Shown here piece by piece: positions 1 through 8,607 of a stretch of 64,000 nucleotides of DNA. Within the stretch, counting starts at the first letter, position 1; each line of letters starts with the position of its first letter. The notes below the pieces were generated by a model, which made no database searches, was not told the DNA's origin, and was given only the letters and a program-made list of their open reading frames with translations. This DNA comes from a virus. Position numbers and translations under genes: made by a program. The stretch is taken from positions 1 to 64,000 of IMG/VR virus record IMGVR_UViG_3300036782_000001. One strand, written 5' to 3'.

Positions 1-16
1 GGGTAGCCTAGCAACC

Positions 17-418
17 CTAAGCTTTCTCGATGTGACCTGCTGCACGTAGCGCCATGATAGTTCTCATACGCATAATCTGTTCAGACTCTGTGTACTCCAC
101 CGCCACGTCGTTGTCTAGGCACATCTTCATAAGCTGTTCCATACTGTAGTCTGCGTACTTAGCTTTTTTCTTAGCAGAAGGCTCTTTTGGGAAGTGTGCG
201 TACAGGATAGCCATACACATTCTCATACGGTTGATAGCCTCAGAATCCTCACAAGGTTTGAACTCTAGACCTTCTAGGGCAATCCACTCCCCTAGGACAA
301 CATCATCAAGTTGTTTGTAGAACTTTTGTAGGTCTTTTTTCTCTGTGAAGTGCCCTACCTCTGGAAAACCGTTTTCCTCTACGTGTTTCACTGCGTCTAC
401 CTTTTTCGCTTTAGCCAT
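17..418 (-). CDS. Hypothetical protein with two short helical repeats
   Basis: The 133-residue product is not assigned to a known family. The start is ATG at 418, 11 bases after AAGGAG; an in-frame TTG at 424 is the alternative. Two segments look alike: one ends DSEAINRMRMCMAILYAHF (about residues 59-79) and the other ESEQIMRMRTIMALRAAGH (about 112-131). Each follows a short helix plus an acidic loop. The pattern (helix, G/V loop, xxIxxMRxxxAl) resembles repeats in the large protein at 16712-19543 and the small protein at 21035-21496. It is the only clear leftward gene in the window and faces away from the structural genes, so it probably ends or belongs to another transcription unit. Function unknown. 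Confidence 0.75.
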   Translation of the reverse strand: MAKAKKVDAVKHVEENGFPEVGHFTEKKDLQKFYKQLDDVVLGEWIALEGLEFKPCEDSEAINRMRMCMAILYAHFPKEPSAKKKAKYADYSMEQLMKMCLDNDVAVEYTESEQIMRMRTIMALRAAGHIEKA

Positions 419-644
419 AATCAATCAATCTCCTTTTCGCTCTTGAGTTTTTTGTGTAGGTCGTGGGTACCGTCCGTGTGTTGCTCTGGTGTGGTGCCCT
501 CTTCCTCTTAAAAAGATTTTACCACGGAACGGGTGGAAAGTCAAGGACGTTTCCCTACTTAGAGTGGGGGTATATCCCTAGCCCTAGGCGTTTCTATGGG
601 GTCTAGGTAGAAACTTGCTTCATATAAAGAAGAGCGAGGTATCG

Positions 645-675
645 CTTCACCACCAGTTCCCCCACCACAACCCTT
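645..675. repeat. Direct repeat copy A
   Basis: CTTCACCACCAGTTCCCCCA and the bases that follow recur with few changes at 1123-1154, 478 bp away. The repeat is purine/pyrimidine skewed (CCACC-rich on this strand). Confidence 0.6.
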
Positions 676-865
676 ATCTTTAATATAAATATAATATAAT
701 GTTCTAATATTCTCTTTTTTCTATATAATTTCCTTTTAGTATACTAATAATACTATATATGCATATTACACACTTAATATATACACAAAACACAATATAC
801 TAAAACACATACTCTTAATAAGCGAATAATACGATATATACGGGCTATAACACTAAATCACAATA

Positions 866-892
866 ACACGATATCACGATATCACGATATCC
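866..892. repeat. Tandem CACGATAT repeat
   Basis: Three tandem copies of an 8-9 bp unit (CACGATAT) lie between two copies of a longer word, CGAATAATACGATATAYACGG, at about 821-842 and 918-940. Iterated short repeats beside an AT-rich tract resemble initiator-binding iterons. Confidence 0.55.
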
Positions 893-1052
893 TTGGGGCA
901 GGACATTACTTGCAATATACGAATAATACGATATACACGGACTGTAGACATCGAGCATTTGCGTGGCGCAGGACAGGGCTTAGGGCGTACCTGATACAGC
1001 AGAGGCAGCGCTATAGTGCCTAAGCGTTCCAGCAGTCCGTGGGGCAGCACTA

Positions 1053-1067
1053 GGACGCTAGGCGTCC
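1053..1067. repeat. Perfect inverted repeat GGACGC-TAG-GCGTCC
   Basis: Six-base stem with a three-base loop inside the GC-richer patch, flanked by GGGGCAG words at about 1041 and 1078. No U-tract follows, so it is not a typical terminator. Confidence 0.5.
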
Positions 1068-1122
1068 CCAGAATCCTTGGGGCAGTCTTAGATAGTAATC
1101 GACGTTCGTTATCACTTACTCT

Positions 1123-1154
1123 CTTCACCACCAATTACCCCACCACCAACCTTT
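1123..1154. repeat. Direct repeat copy B
   Basis: Second copy of the CCACC-rich repeat seen at 645-675 (CTTCACCACCAATTACCCCA and onward). Confidence 0.6.
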
Positions 1155-1373
1155 CGTACTAAATAGATATTATAAACTCTACTCTCTTATAACTTTCATC
1201 TGTTAACTATGTTCATCTTCCTTCCTCTTTTCTTTTTGTGCCTTCAACTCCTACAACTATCAACTGTACACATTTTGTTACTGTATGTTTTCTCTCTTCT
1301 TCGTCTATGGTCTCGTTCTGACTGTACGTGGTATATGCCTCCGCATTTAAATTTTTTATTAAAGCTTAAAGAT

Positions 1374-1436
1374 ATAAATACTTAAAAGAGTCTTTTAATA
1401 TACTCTTTTTTAAATTAAAAAATAAATACTTAAAAG
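1374..1436. repeat. 15-bp direct repeat ATAAATACTTAAAAG, two copies
   Basis: Copies lie at 1374-1388 and 1422-1436 within an A/T-only tract upstream of the first rightward gene. Confidence 0.55.
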
Positions 1437-1443
1437 CTTTAAA

Positions 1444-1462
1444 TTACGTACGAAGTACGTAA
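1444..1462. promoter_or_regulatory. Perfect 8-bp palindrome TTACGTAC-GAA-GTACGTAA
   Basis: This 19-bp dyad lies about 140 bp upstream of the first rightward gene. Its symmetry suits a dimeric repressor operator. No U-run follows, so a terminator is less likely. Confidence 0.45.
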
Positions 1463-1603
1463 CTAAAAAGCGATAGCGACCATAGGAACGTCCCACCTGC
1501 AAGGAGTAGATTATAGGATGGTGGGTCATCCTCTACCAGTTTCGTAGGAAGGAGAAGATTTGGGACTTGTTCCCTTCTTTTAGTGCAAAGGGAGGTTGTG
1601 AGC

Positions 1604-2734
1604 ATGGGAGTGTTCAGTAACGAATTAATACAGAAATTGAGAAACAAATACTTAGAAATCTGTAGCCATAAGGAGTTGTTGAAAGATATAAGTGGTGTAT
1701 CAGAATTCAAAGAGTCAGAGCAAGCTATTAAATGGGAGCTAACTAAAGCCAAGGAAGATATGGGTACCTTGATGGATAAAGCTCTTAAGACTATGAAGTT
1801 AGCCAGTAACGTAGAGAGATTGTGGGATGACTGGTATGTAGTACGTCATGTTAGACCAGGTGGTGAAACTGCTTTAGAGCTAAAGTGCCTAATACCTGGA
1901 GAAACTCCAAAGCTTCGTAGGGATGGTAGGAATGATAGAGAGTTAAGTAGAGCTGACTTAGACTTCTTCCTTCCAGCAATGGAGAATACCTTCAGTAAGC
2001 ATTTATGGCAAGATGAGGTAAAGCTAGAGGTTGCTAAGTTGTACCCAATCTATGCCATAGAGAAGCCTAAGGTTGAAGTAGCTGACCAAGTGGTGATTAA
2101 ACCCTTACCTAAAATAACAGTAGCTGAGGTCAATGGAGAATCCCAGATAGTAGTAGAGCCTAAGCCAGATAACAGTGTAACAGTACATGCTGGTGGTAGG
2201 TTTGTTCAACGTAAGTTGATGCTACATGTTAGCTCTTTAGATAAGGCTCAGAAGCATTTCCTACACAATGTAACAGAAATCAAGCCTAAGATTCTAGAAG
2301 CATTCCATGCTCCTACTACAGAGTTATTGTTTGAAGATGAAGAAGGTATAGCGTACTACTTTGATGCTGATAACTTTGTATACCTTTGGGGTAAAGGCGA
2401 TGGTAGAATCATTACCTTCTATGAAGAGGACTTTGGCTTTGCCAAGCATATCAACCGTAGCATTGTAATGCAACAGGTAGAAGAGTTGAAGAATGCTTAT
2501 GAGTACTACTGTCAGCTTCAGGTAGAGAACGCTAATGAGCATGAGAATGCTAAATCATCCCTAGACTTGATAGCTGATGAGGAAGCGTTGCTACTAGCTA
2601 AGCTAGAAGCTCTTAGAGCACATAAGACAGAGATTACTGCATCTCTTGACCTATCAGACAAGACTCTTGCTAGTCATAAGAAGGAATATGAAGCTGAACG
2701 TAATAAGCTATTCCGTAAATCCAAAACGAACTAG
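1604..2734 (+). CDS. Hypothetical protein, first gene of the terminase operon
   Basis: The 376-residue product is not recognised. The start is ATG 1604, eight bases after GGGAGG; an upstream in-frame GTG at 1583 lacks a ribosome site. The N-terminal third is helical, the middle (about 170-215) is rich in V/K/P, and the last 80 residues look like a coiled coil (charged heptads, KSSLDLIADEEALL onward). A weak hairpin followed by CTTCTTTT (1562-1580) sits just before the ribosome site, an arrangement seen before several other genes here. It is 11 bases upstream of the next gene and runs with it toward the terminase genes. Confidence 0.85.
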   Translation: MGVFSNELIQKLRNKYLEICSHKELLKDISGVSEFKESEQAIKWELTKAKEDMGTLMDKALKTMKLASNVERLWDDWYVVRHVRPGGETALELKCLIPGETPKLRRDGRNDRELSRADLDFFLPAMENTFSKHLWQDEVKLEVAKLYPIYAIEKPKVEVADQVVIKPLPKITVAEVNGESQIVVEPKPDNSVTVHAGGRFVQRKLMLHVSSLDKAQKHFLHNVTEIKPKILEAFHAPTTELLFEDEEGIAYYFDADNFVYLWGKGDGRIITFYEEDFGFAKHINRSIVMQQVEELKNAYEYYCQLQVENANEHENAKSSLDLIADEEALLLAKLEALRAHKTEITASLDLSDKTLASHKKEYEAERNKLFRKSKTN

Positions 2735-2745
2735 GAGGAGATAGG

Positions 2746-3279
2746 ATGTATACATTAGAGAACTGTAAGGATTGTAGACATGAGAAGGTTTGTAAGTACA
2801 TTGATGTATTCAAGAACATGAAGGACAACGGTGTACCAGTAGACTATGAAGACCCAAGCTTGTGTACTGCATTTGAACCTGATGTAGGTGATGCTGGGGT
2901 AGATGAACTCATTAAGACTATGCTCAAGACTAGCCCTAACGTACAGTTCATGTCTATGGATCAGTTTACTAAGGAAGCTAACGACAAGATGATTCGTAGA
3001 CATGTAAGTAATAAAGACCCAGATGAGGCTATACAACAAATGAATGAGTATATCTTGAAGGGTATACGTGACTATCAAGTACAGGAAAAGATAGACCCTG
3101 ATATGATTAAGTTCAACCCAGAGACCCTAGAGATGGTGGGACTCGAACTATCAGGTATCTATTCTGTACCAGGCTTTGGTGACCTTGATGTGGAGTATGA
3201 TGATGACATGGAGCTAGGCATGTTCTGGTTGGGTCATACCGATGAGTCCCATGAGGACGATAACGATGAAGAGTTCTAA
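2746..3279 (+). CDS. Hypothetical acidic protein with N-terminal Cys cluster
   Basis: 177 residues. It starts with a CxxC....C pattern (Cys 7, 10, 15, and another near residue 39), suggesting a small metal-binding or zinc-ribbon-like N-terminus; the rest is acidic, ending in a D/E-rich tail (HTDESHEDDNDEEF). The start has a strong AGGAGGAGATAGG ribosome site. It is followed by a terminator at 3301-3327. Function unknown. Confidence 0.85.
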   Translation: MYTLENCKDCRHEKVCKYIDVFKNMKDNGVPVDYEDPSLCTAFEPDVGDAGVDELIKTMLKTSPNVQFMSMDQFTKEANDKMIRRHVSNKDPDEAIQQMNEYILKGIRDYQVQEKIDPDMIKFNPETLEMVGLELSGIYSVPGFGDLDVEYDDDMELGMFWLGHTDESHEDDNDEEF

Positions 3280-3300
3280 TAGAATAGCTGGTATAACAGG

Positions 3301-3327
3301 CGTGTATCATTGATACACGTCTTTTTT
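3301..3327 (+). terminator. Rho-independent terminator
   Basis: CGTGTATC/GATACACG stem followed by TCTTTTTT. It lies 29 bases upstream of the next start codon, so it could also attenuate the terminase genes. Confidence 0.8.
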
Positions 3328-3355
3328 GTATTTTTTCAAAGAAAGGAGGGATACC

Positions 3356-3745
3356 ATGAAACGTCCAACACTGGTATCAAGCTTATCTGCTTCATTCCGA
3401 AAAGCTACCCTACCTGAGAATGCGGAGGAAGCTAAGTTAGAGCATAGGGCAACGGTCAGAAACCTGATTGATACCTATTTTGAAGACTTAGCCCAAAACA
3501 AGGTAGAGGGCATTAGGAATGCTAAGGAGCTTGCTGAGATTATTAAGCTAGACTTACTTCTTATGGGTGATGTGACTGAGCGTACTGAACAGCTTAGTGA
3601 ACTGGATGAAGTGAAAATCAATAAGGTTGCTGAACTTATTGATATGGATGACCCTCATATTAGTGACTTACTTGCTAATATGATGAAGGAGCTTAACAAG
3701 GCTAATGACGATGCTGATATGTCAGTAGCTAAAAAGGGGGTGTAG
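3356..3745 (+). CDS. Candidate small terminase subunit
   Basis: 129 residues starting at ATG 3356 after AAAGGAGGGATACC. The identification rests on position: it is immediately upstream of the large terminase gene, in the same direction, where phage small subunits usually sit. The product is almost wholly helical, with a conserved-looking central region (HRATVRNLIDTYFEDL and NAKELAEIIKLDLLL), in keeping with the N-terminal DNA-binding and oligomerisation helices of small subunits, but no family signature is certain. It could equally be an unrelated late protein. Confidence 0.8.
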   Translation: MKRPTLVSSLSASFRKATLPENAEEAKLEHRATVRNLIDTYFEDLAQNKVEGIRNAKELAEIIKLDLLLMGDVTERTEQLSELDEVKINKVAELIDMDDPHISDLLANMMKELNKANDDADMSVAKKGV

Positions 3746-3757
3746 ACCCCCTTTATC
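3731..3757 (+). terminator. Hairpin/terminator between small and large terminase genes
   Basis: AAAGGGGG-TGTAGA-CCCCCTTTA; the stop codon lies in the loop. The U-tract is short, so this may be a leaky terminator or RNA-processing hairpin. Confidence 0.6.
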
Positions 3758-3775
3758 TATTAAGGAGGGAGAAAG

Positions 3776-5452
3776 ATGCAAATATCCAAAGCACAACTGC
3801 AAGAGATGCTAATAAACAAGACACCATCTCTCTATGCATTGAGACATAGATTCATCAAGGGAAACCCCCTTACATTCCATAGTACGAAGAATGCAATCAA
3901 ACATAGACCTTGGCAAATAGACATCCTCAATGACCAGCACCCTGATAAGGTAGTACGTAAGTCACGTCAGTTAGGTCTGTCAGAGATGGCTATCACAGAG
4001 TTCACATGGTTCTTGGATACTCATCCAAATACTAAGGCTATGTACACGTTCCCACGTAAAGAGCAAATGGAGGATTTTAGTAACACTCGTATAACTCCTA
4101 TCTTCACTGAATCAGACTACCTGAACAGTCGTCTTGACCCTAAGATGAACAACGTTCGTCTTAAAAAGCTTACTAACCAGAGTGTATTGTTCCTACGTTC
4201 AGCGTGGGGTAGTGCACTGGGTGAGGGTACCGATATTGATATGCTAGGACTGGATGAGTATGACCGTATGAAAGATGGAGTAGAGCTAGCCTTCCGTGAG
4301 TCTATGAAGTCCTCTGCGTATGGTTTAATGAGACGTTGGAGTACTCCTACTATACCTGGTCGTGGTGTGGATTTACTATTCCAGAAGAGTGACCAACGCT
4401 TCTACCACCACAAGTGTGAGAAGTGTGGGCATTGGCAATTCCTTACAGTTGAGGATAATATCCTACAGGTTAAGGATGATGGGGTTGACATAGTAAGGGA
4501 ACAGATAAAGGATGGAACATTTATATTCATTTGTAGTGGCTGTAAGCAACCTCTTAATCGTTGGCATCAAGGTGAGTATGTAGCAAAGCACCCAGATGTG
4601 CATGAGATACGTGGCTACCACATCAGTCAGTTAGATGCTGTATGGATTAATGCTGATGAGATTATGCGTAACCAATTCCAATATAAGATTAAGCAATTGT
4701 TCTATAACTACGTTATTGGTATACCTTATGCGTCTGAAGGCTTGCTTATCACTGACCAAGACATACTTGCGTGTAAGAAGTATGAAGAGCCAATAGGTTA
4801 CAGGGATTATTCAAAGTATCAGAAGATTGTAGCTGGAGTGGACTGGGGTTACTTCAACTGGATGGTAGTGTTGGGTCTTACTCATGACAACCGTGTAGAC
4901 CTATTAGACCTGCATTGGGTGGCTGATAACCCTAACAAACCTCTAGAGAGCGTTAACATCTTCACAGCCCTATTGAAGCCATTTGACCCTGACGTTATTG
5001 TTGCCGATAATGGTTTTGGAGCTGACCGTAATAGTTACTTAATGCAACAGTTCCCTGGTAGAGTGTATGCATGTGACTGGGATACACCAAGGAACTCAAT
5101 ACCTCTCGTGGATGCATGGAATGACAAAGGTAGACGTGTAAGGGTTGATAAGACTACTAAGATGAAGCGTACTCTGTACAACCTGAAAGCAAGAGCAATA
5201 GGGATGTTTGGTCAGTGTGAGAAGCTGGATATGTTAACCAAGCATTTAAAGAACGTGAGAACCATCATGGAAGAGGAAGATGGTGAAGTGTATGAAAGGG
5301 TAACACGTGTAGGGGATGACCACTTAGCCTGTTCATTAACATATGCGTATATAGCCCTTGACAGAATACTTGCTCTACATGAGCCTAACACTAACCTTGA
5401 CTTTGACTTCATGCCAACAGGACAAGGAACACATGGATATGATAGGATGTGA
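3776..5452 (+). CDS. terL: Terminase large subunit (packaging ATPase and nuclease)
   Basis: 558 residues, the normal size. It pumps DNA into the prohead and cuts the concatemer. The Walker A-like segment is RKSRQLGLSE (about residues 61-70), and Walker B/catalytic Glu is MLGLDEYDRM (about 156-165). A zinc-ribbon pair, CEKCGHW (about 215) and CSGCKQ (about 256), resembles lambda gpA-type terminases. The RNase H-like nuclease Asp residues are in VAGVDWGY (about 360), VIVADNGFGAD (about 407) and GDDHLACS (about 515). Start ATG 3776 has AAGGAGGGAGAAAG. The gene is intact and has no intron, although free-standing homing endonucleases lie nearby. The next gene starts within 5-20 bases of its end. 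Confidence 0.97.
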   Translation: MQISKAQLQEMLINKTPSLYALRHRFIKGNPLTFHSTKNAIKHRPWQIDILNDQHPDKVVRKSRQLGLSEMAITEFTWFLDTHPNTKAMYTFPRKEQMEDFSNTRITPIFTESDYLNSRLDPKMNNVRLKKLTNQSVLFLRSAWGSALGEGTDIDMLGLDEYDRMKDGVELAFRESMKSSAYGLMRRWSTPTIPGRGVDLLFQKSDQRFYHHKCEKCGHWQFLTVEDNILQVKDDGVDIVREQIKDGTFIFICSGCKQPLNRWHQGEYVAKHPDVHEIRGYHISQLDAVWINADEIMRNQFQYKIKQLFYNYVIGIPYASEGLLITDQDILACKKYEEPIGYRDYSKYQKIVAGVDWGYFNWMVVLGLTHDNRVDLLDLHWVADNPNKPLESVNIFTALLKPFDPDVIVADNGFGADRNSYLMQQFPGRVYACDWDTPRNSIPLVDAWNDKGRRVRVDKTTKMKRTLYNLKARAIGMFGQCEKLDMLTKHLKNVRTIMEEEDGEVYERVTRVGDDHLACSLTYAYIALDRILALHEPNTNLDFDFMPTGQGTHGYDRM

Positions 5453-5456
5453 TGAT

Positions 5457-7301
5457 ATGGAACTGTATATAAACATAAGCAAAGGGATGCACACACTCAA
5501 CACTGGTAAGCTGACACGTAAGCGTGTAATGGTTAAAGGGAAGAATGGTAGAACGTTCTATCGTATGCAATGGGTGAATCCATGGGATGCCAGTACCGGT
5601 CATGGTGTGAGGGCAATACACAATGGTAAACAGTTAGATGAGGCAATACGACATGGTATTACCAGACAGCCTAACCTACAGCAACACCTATCTCATCAAG
5701 GGATACACTCAACACTAGACTTGAAGGATAAGCTACACTTTGACCATCCTCTGTTCTTACCTGAGACAGAGGAGTCATCACAAGGGGCAATGTTCTTAGC
5801 CAACCATATACAGCATGGTAGTCAGAAGTACCTTGGTATGTTTGATAACGACATCTACCAACACTCCAGAGAGATGAGCAAGATAGATGACATAACAGGT
5901 ATGGAAGAGGCTGAACGCATGAGTTCACTAGGGGCTAAGCTACCTAGCTCTTTCCTTGAGACCTTAGATGAAGGCTCAACAGTGGATATAGGCTGGTCTG
6001 TATCTAAGATGAATGGTGCTGATATGGACAGAGCCAAGGAGTTAGCTAAGATGACCTATGGTGAGGACAGTATCCAGTATAATGCCATTAAGGATATGGA
6101 GCCAGACCCAGATAAGCAAGAGCAAGGGGAACAGAAGGTAGAGCATGTAATAGAGCCTAAGGATGAGAAGCCTGCATACGGCACACCAGAGGACTACCGC
6201 CCACATTACCATACTCATGATGAGAAGATTAACAACATGACTGAGTGGCGTAGGGAAGCCACTGAGAAGGAGATGCAAGGGAAGAACAAAAAGGAAGCAA
6301 TCACCCAGAGTATAGACTTTGATGAGTTGGAGAGTATGGATGAGGATACAGTAGCTGACATGCTAGAAGACCAAGACAAGTATGGTGACCTGCATGAGCA
6401 ACATGAAACAGCAATGAAGCATATGCTTAACAGTCAGCTAGAGGCTGCTAAGGAGTCAGCTAAGGATGTCTTTGGTGAGCTATCACCTACAGCCATTGAG
6501 CATGTGTTCAGCTCACCTGAAGGTAAGTATACTGCTCACATATCATCCATTAAGCCTGACATAATGAACTTGGGCATGGGCAAGTATGATGTCAACTGGT
6601 CTATGAGTATCAAGCTTAAATCAAAGGATGGATACCATGCTGGTAACATCAACCGTACAGTTGGACGTGACCATGATGGTTCACTGGTGGTGCATAACGA
6701 CTTGCTAGAGGTGGATGAGGACTACCAGAACATAGGCATTGCAAGCAATGTGTATAACAGAAGTGAACAGATGTGGAAGCATATGGCAAAGGGCAACAAG
6801 GTTAAGATAAGCATATGTGCTAACATCACAGTAGGTGCTTATGCATGGGCTGACAAGAGCAAGGGCTTTGACTTTGCTGATAGCTATGAGCTAAAGGCTG
6901 CTAGGTCTGAGCTTAAGGACTTCATAAGTAACAACAACTGGGATGAAGAGGAAGTCATGCAAGCCTGTGGATATGAGAATGTGGATGAGTTAGAGCATGC
7001 TTGGGAGTTCGCTGAACTGGATGATGGGTACAGGTATGACCTAACACCACATGCCTTTGAGGATATCAAGGGTGATGCCCACTTGGGCAAGGCATTCATG
7101 CTCACTAGTAAGTCCTCATGGGAAGCTGAGAAGCATATCAATACTGATGGCAAGGCATACCAAGAGCAACTACGTGATGATAGTGTTGACGACTACCTAG
7201 CTGACACAGGGCAAGAGGACTTGGACTATGAAGACCTAGAGGACTTGGATGACGTTAGTGATGAGGAACTAGAAGTGTTTAGGAGGAAGTATAATGAGTG
7301 A
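5457..7301 (+). CDS. RMQW-module protein with GNAT-like acetyltransferase domain
   Basis: 614 residues from ATG 5457; ATG 5433, with an upstream AAGGA and overlapping terL, is an alternative start. Residues 1-45 form the RMQW module (INISKG, then GKL, VMVKGKNGRTFYRMQW and a Pro). Residues about 340-490 look like a GNAT fold: EVDEDYQNIGIAS fits the acetyl-CoA pyrophosphate loop (Q-x-x-G-x-A), and NITVGAYAW...KGFDF fits the GNAT motif B Asn-Tyr-Gly-Phe pattern. The same block occurs in the protein at 29458-30771, including RSEQ(M/L)W and VGAYAW. The C-terminus is strongly acidic (many D/E pairs, about 560-610). It is likely packaged in or attached to the virion. The enzyme activity and target are inferred, not shown. 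Confidence 0.85.
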   Translation: MELYINISKGMHTLNTGKLTRKRVMVKGKNGRTFYRMQWVNPWDASTGHGVRAIHNGKQLDEAIRHGITRQPNLQQHLSHQGIHSTLDLKDKLHFDHPLFLPETEESSQGAMFLANHIQHGSQKYLGMFDNDIYQHSREMSKIDDITGMEEAERMSSLGAKLPSSFLETLDEGSTVDIGWSVSKMNGADMDRAKELAKMTYGEDSIQYNAIKDMEPDPDKQEQGEQKVEHVIEPKDEKPAYGTPEDYRPHYHTHDEKINNMTEWRREATEKEMQGKNKKEAITQSIDFDELESMDEDTVADMLEDQDKYGDLHEQHETAMKHMLNSQLEAAKESAKDVFGELSPTAIEHVFSSPEGKYTAHISSIKPDIMNLGMGKYDVNWSMSIKLKSKDGYHAGNINRTVGRDHDGSLVVHNDLLEVDEDYQNIGIASNVYNRSEQMWKHMAKGNKVKISICANITVGAYAWADKSKGFDFADSYELKAARSELKDFISNNNWDEEEVMQACGYENVDELEHAWEFAELDDGYRYDLTPHAFEDIKGDAHLGKAFMLTSKSSWEAEKHINTDGKAYQEQLRDDSVDDYLADTGQEDLDYEDLEDLDDVSDEELEVFRRKYNE

Positions 7302-7458
7302 TAAGCTGAGACAGTTCACAAGTGTTAAGCCTAAGCATAAGCGTGAGGGAACAGAGGGATTACTCAAGTCTAAAGATGGCAAGACAATAAGAGATGACAG
7401 CTGGCTACACCCTAGTGCTGGCGTGAAGAGGAAGAACCCAGAGGTACGGGGTGGGTAG
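7294..7458 (+). CDS. Small basic protein with WLHP motif
   Basis: 54 residues, overlapping the preceding gene by 8 bases, with a near-perfect AGGAGGAAGTATA ribosome site. The sequence is Lys-rich, with GTEGLLKSKDGK and DDSWLHPSAG. The REG...(D)xW(L/M)HP pattern recurs at the N-terminus of the large metalloprotease-like protein at 30743 (GREGMSSEGDAWMHP). Function unknown; possibly a detached N-terminal segment of that kind of virion protein. Confidence 0.7.
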   Translation: MSDKLRQFTSVKPKHKREGTEGLLKSKDGKTIRDDSWLHPSAGVKRKNPEVRGG

Positions 7459-7460
7459 GC

Positions 7461-7506
7461 ACCACCCCCCTTCCTAGAAACATGGGGGGTGGTAAAGTTT
7501 TCTTTT
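7461..7506 (+). terminator. Strong terminator after the terminase operon
   Basis: ACCACCCCCC / GGGGGGTGGT ten-base stem (7461-7470 and 7484-7493) followed by AAAGTTTTCTTTTT. Confidence 0.85.
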
Positions 7507-7731
7507 TCGGGAGTATAAGGAATCCTGTTTCCTTTGGAGTCCCTAGATGCCCTCCAACCCGATGCCTTTACACACTACCCCCTACTTTTTCAAACCACCC
7601 CCACCCTTATTTCTACCCTACAAAAAAGTACCCCACCTCCTTTTTCTCTAAAGGAAACCTTATTTTCGATATTTATAGAGAAAACTTCCCTTATGACCGT
7701 TTTTTCAAAGGTAGAAGGGAGGGATTCTGAA
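7507..7731. other. C/T-rich non-coding leader of the HNH gene
   Basis: About 225 bases, strongly pyrimidine-skewed on the plus strand (runs such as CCACCCCCACCC), unlike the flanking coding DNA. An open frame extends through it in phase with the HNH gene, but its residues (P/T/F/L-rich) look like translated non-coding DNA. No other structure recognised. Confidence 0.4.
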
Positions 7732-8265
7732 GTGAAGAACCACTACACCATTGATGGAGACACTACAACGATATACTGCAAGAGTAAGGGAGATATAATC
7801 GAGGTGCTCATTGATACCGAGGATTTACCGAGGTTACAAGAGTATAGGACTTGGTGCATCAATCTACCTTACGGCAAGCAAGTTAAGCCCTACGTTATCG
7901 CTGGGGTAAAGGGGAGTACAAAAAGAGCAACATTGCATAGGATGTTAATGGGATTCCCTGAGGGCATGGTAGTTGACCATAGGGACGGTAACACCTTCAA
8001 CAACAAGAAGGAAAACCTAAGAGTGGTAACTCAAAGGGAGAACATAGAGCACTGCTGGAAGGATAACCTGAGTAAAGGCTCTAAAAGGACTGCGTGTACG
8101 GAGGATAACCCTGTAGGGGTTGTCTGGCACAAAAGGGATAAGCGATGGATAGCACGTATCAAGGTTGATGGCAAGCGTATAGACATTGGTAGGTTTAAGG
8201 AAAAGGCTGATGCTATCCATGCTAGACAAGAAGCCGAAAAAGAATACTGGGGTGACCAACAATGA
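7732..8265 (+). CDS. HNH homing endonuclease with AP2 domain
   Basis: 177 residues from GTG 7732, eight bases after AAGGGAGGG. The HNH core is LHRMLMG...VVDHRDGNTFNNKKENLRVVT (about residues 68-105), with His and Asn residues of the HNH_3 type. The C-terminus (GVVWHKRDKRWIARI and GRFKEKADAIHA, about 125-170) is an AP2/integrase-like DNA-binding domain. Such proteins cut unoccupied alleles and copy their gene in. It is free-standing, between the terminase operon terminator and a small-gene operon, and overlaps the next start (ATGA). No intron boundary is evident. Confidence 0.92.
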   Translation: MKNHYTIDGDTTTIYCKSKGDIIEVLIDTEDLPRLQEYRTWCINLPYGKQVKPYVIAGVKGSTKRATLHRMLMGFPEGMVVDHRDGNTFNNKKENLRVVTQRENIEHCWKDNLSKGSKRTACTEDNPVGVVWHKRDKRWIARIKVDGKRIDIGRFKEKADAIHARQEAEKEYWGDQQ

Positions 8266-8606
8266 CGCATATAAAGTCAGAACCGCCTACTCTTAACATC
8301 CATGGTATGAATATTCCTATAATTATACCTGGCAACATGAGATTTCAGATAAGGAATAGAACTGCCTACTTTGAACTGCATAGAATAATGCTACCTAAAG
8401 ACCTTATGGGAGTTCTAACCAATCACGTATGGGCTGAAGCACGACTAAATATGTGGTTAGGCATGAGGTTCGCAGGTCAAGAGTATAACTGGATGGCATA
8501 CAACGGTCACATAGGAATTAGTAGTTATGAGGAGAAAAGAGTAGAACAAGATATGCTGGTATTGGAACACGTTCATTTCATATTACATTTAATAGGAGGA
8601 GAATAA
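8262..8606 (+). CDS. Tandem beta-rich family protein 1
   Basis: 114 residues. This is the first of four consecutive genes of 106-116 residues with a shared layout: a short (T/S)LxIxG-V opening strand, a middle strand pair, then R-M/I-x-(L/I)-P and L-M. Here the middle is FQIRNRTAYFELHRIMLP, matching YSVTRERGAYYVKFKRMVIP in the fourth member. The start overlaps the HNH stop. Function unknown; the set could be small virion, decoration or host-takeover proteins. Confidence 0.8.
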   Translation: MTHIKSEPPTLNIHGMNIPIIIPGNMRFQIRNRTAYFELHRIMLPKDLMGVLTNHVWAEARLNMWLGMRFAGQEYNWMAYNGHIGISSYEEKRVEQDMLVLEHVHFILHLIGGE

Positions 8607-8607
8607 A

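Larger units (their letters stand above)
425..1603. other. AT-rich, repeat-rich non-coding divergence region
   Basis: About 1.2 kb separates the leftward gene from the rightward late genes and has no convincing gene. It contains a very AT-rich tract (about 675-900) with many TATAAT-like words, a GC-richer patch (940-1085) with the word GGGGCAG or GGCGCAG several times, short direct repeats and palindromes (listed separately), and a second AT-rich tract (1345-1445). A leftward open frame at 874-1134 has no good ribosome site and an unnatural composition. The layout would suit a replication origin, divergent promoters or a packaging/terminal-repeat boundary; the sequence alone does not decide between them. 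Confidence 0.6.

Noticed and set aside
874-1134. Leftward open frame of 86 codons in the non-coding region
   Set aside because: No good ribosome site; it runs through direct repeats and palindromes, and its composition is unlike neighbouring genes.
1444-1752. Leftward open frame across the 1604 gene start
   Set aside because: It overlaps a well-supported rightward gene and its ribosome site.
3776-5452. Intron or intein in the large terminase
   Set aside because: All motifs are present, in order, within a normal-length protein.
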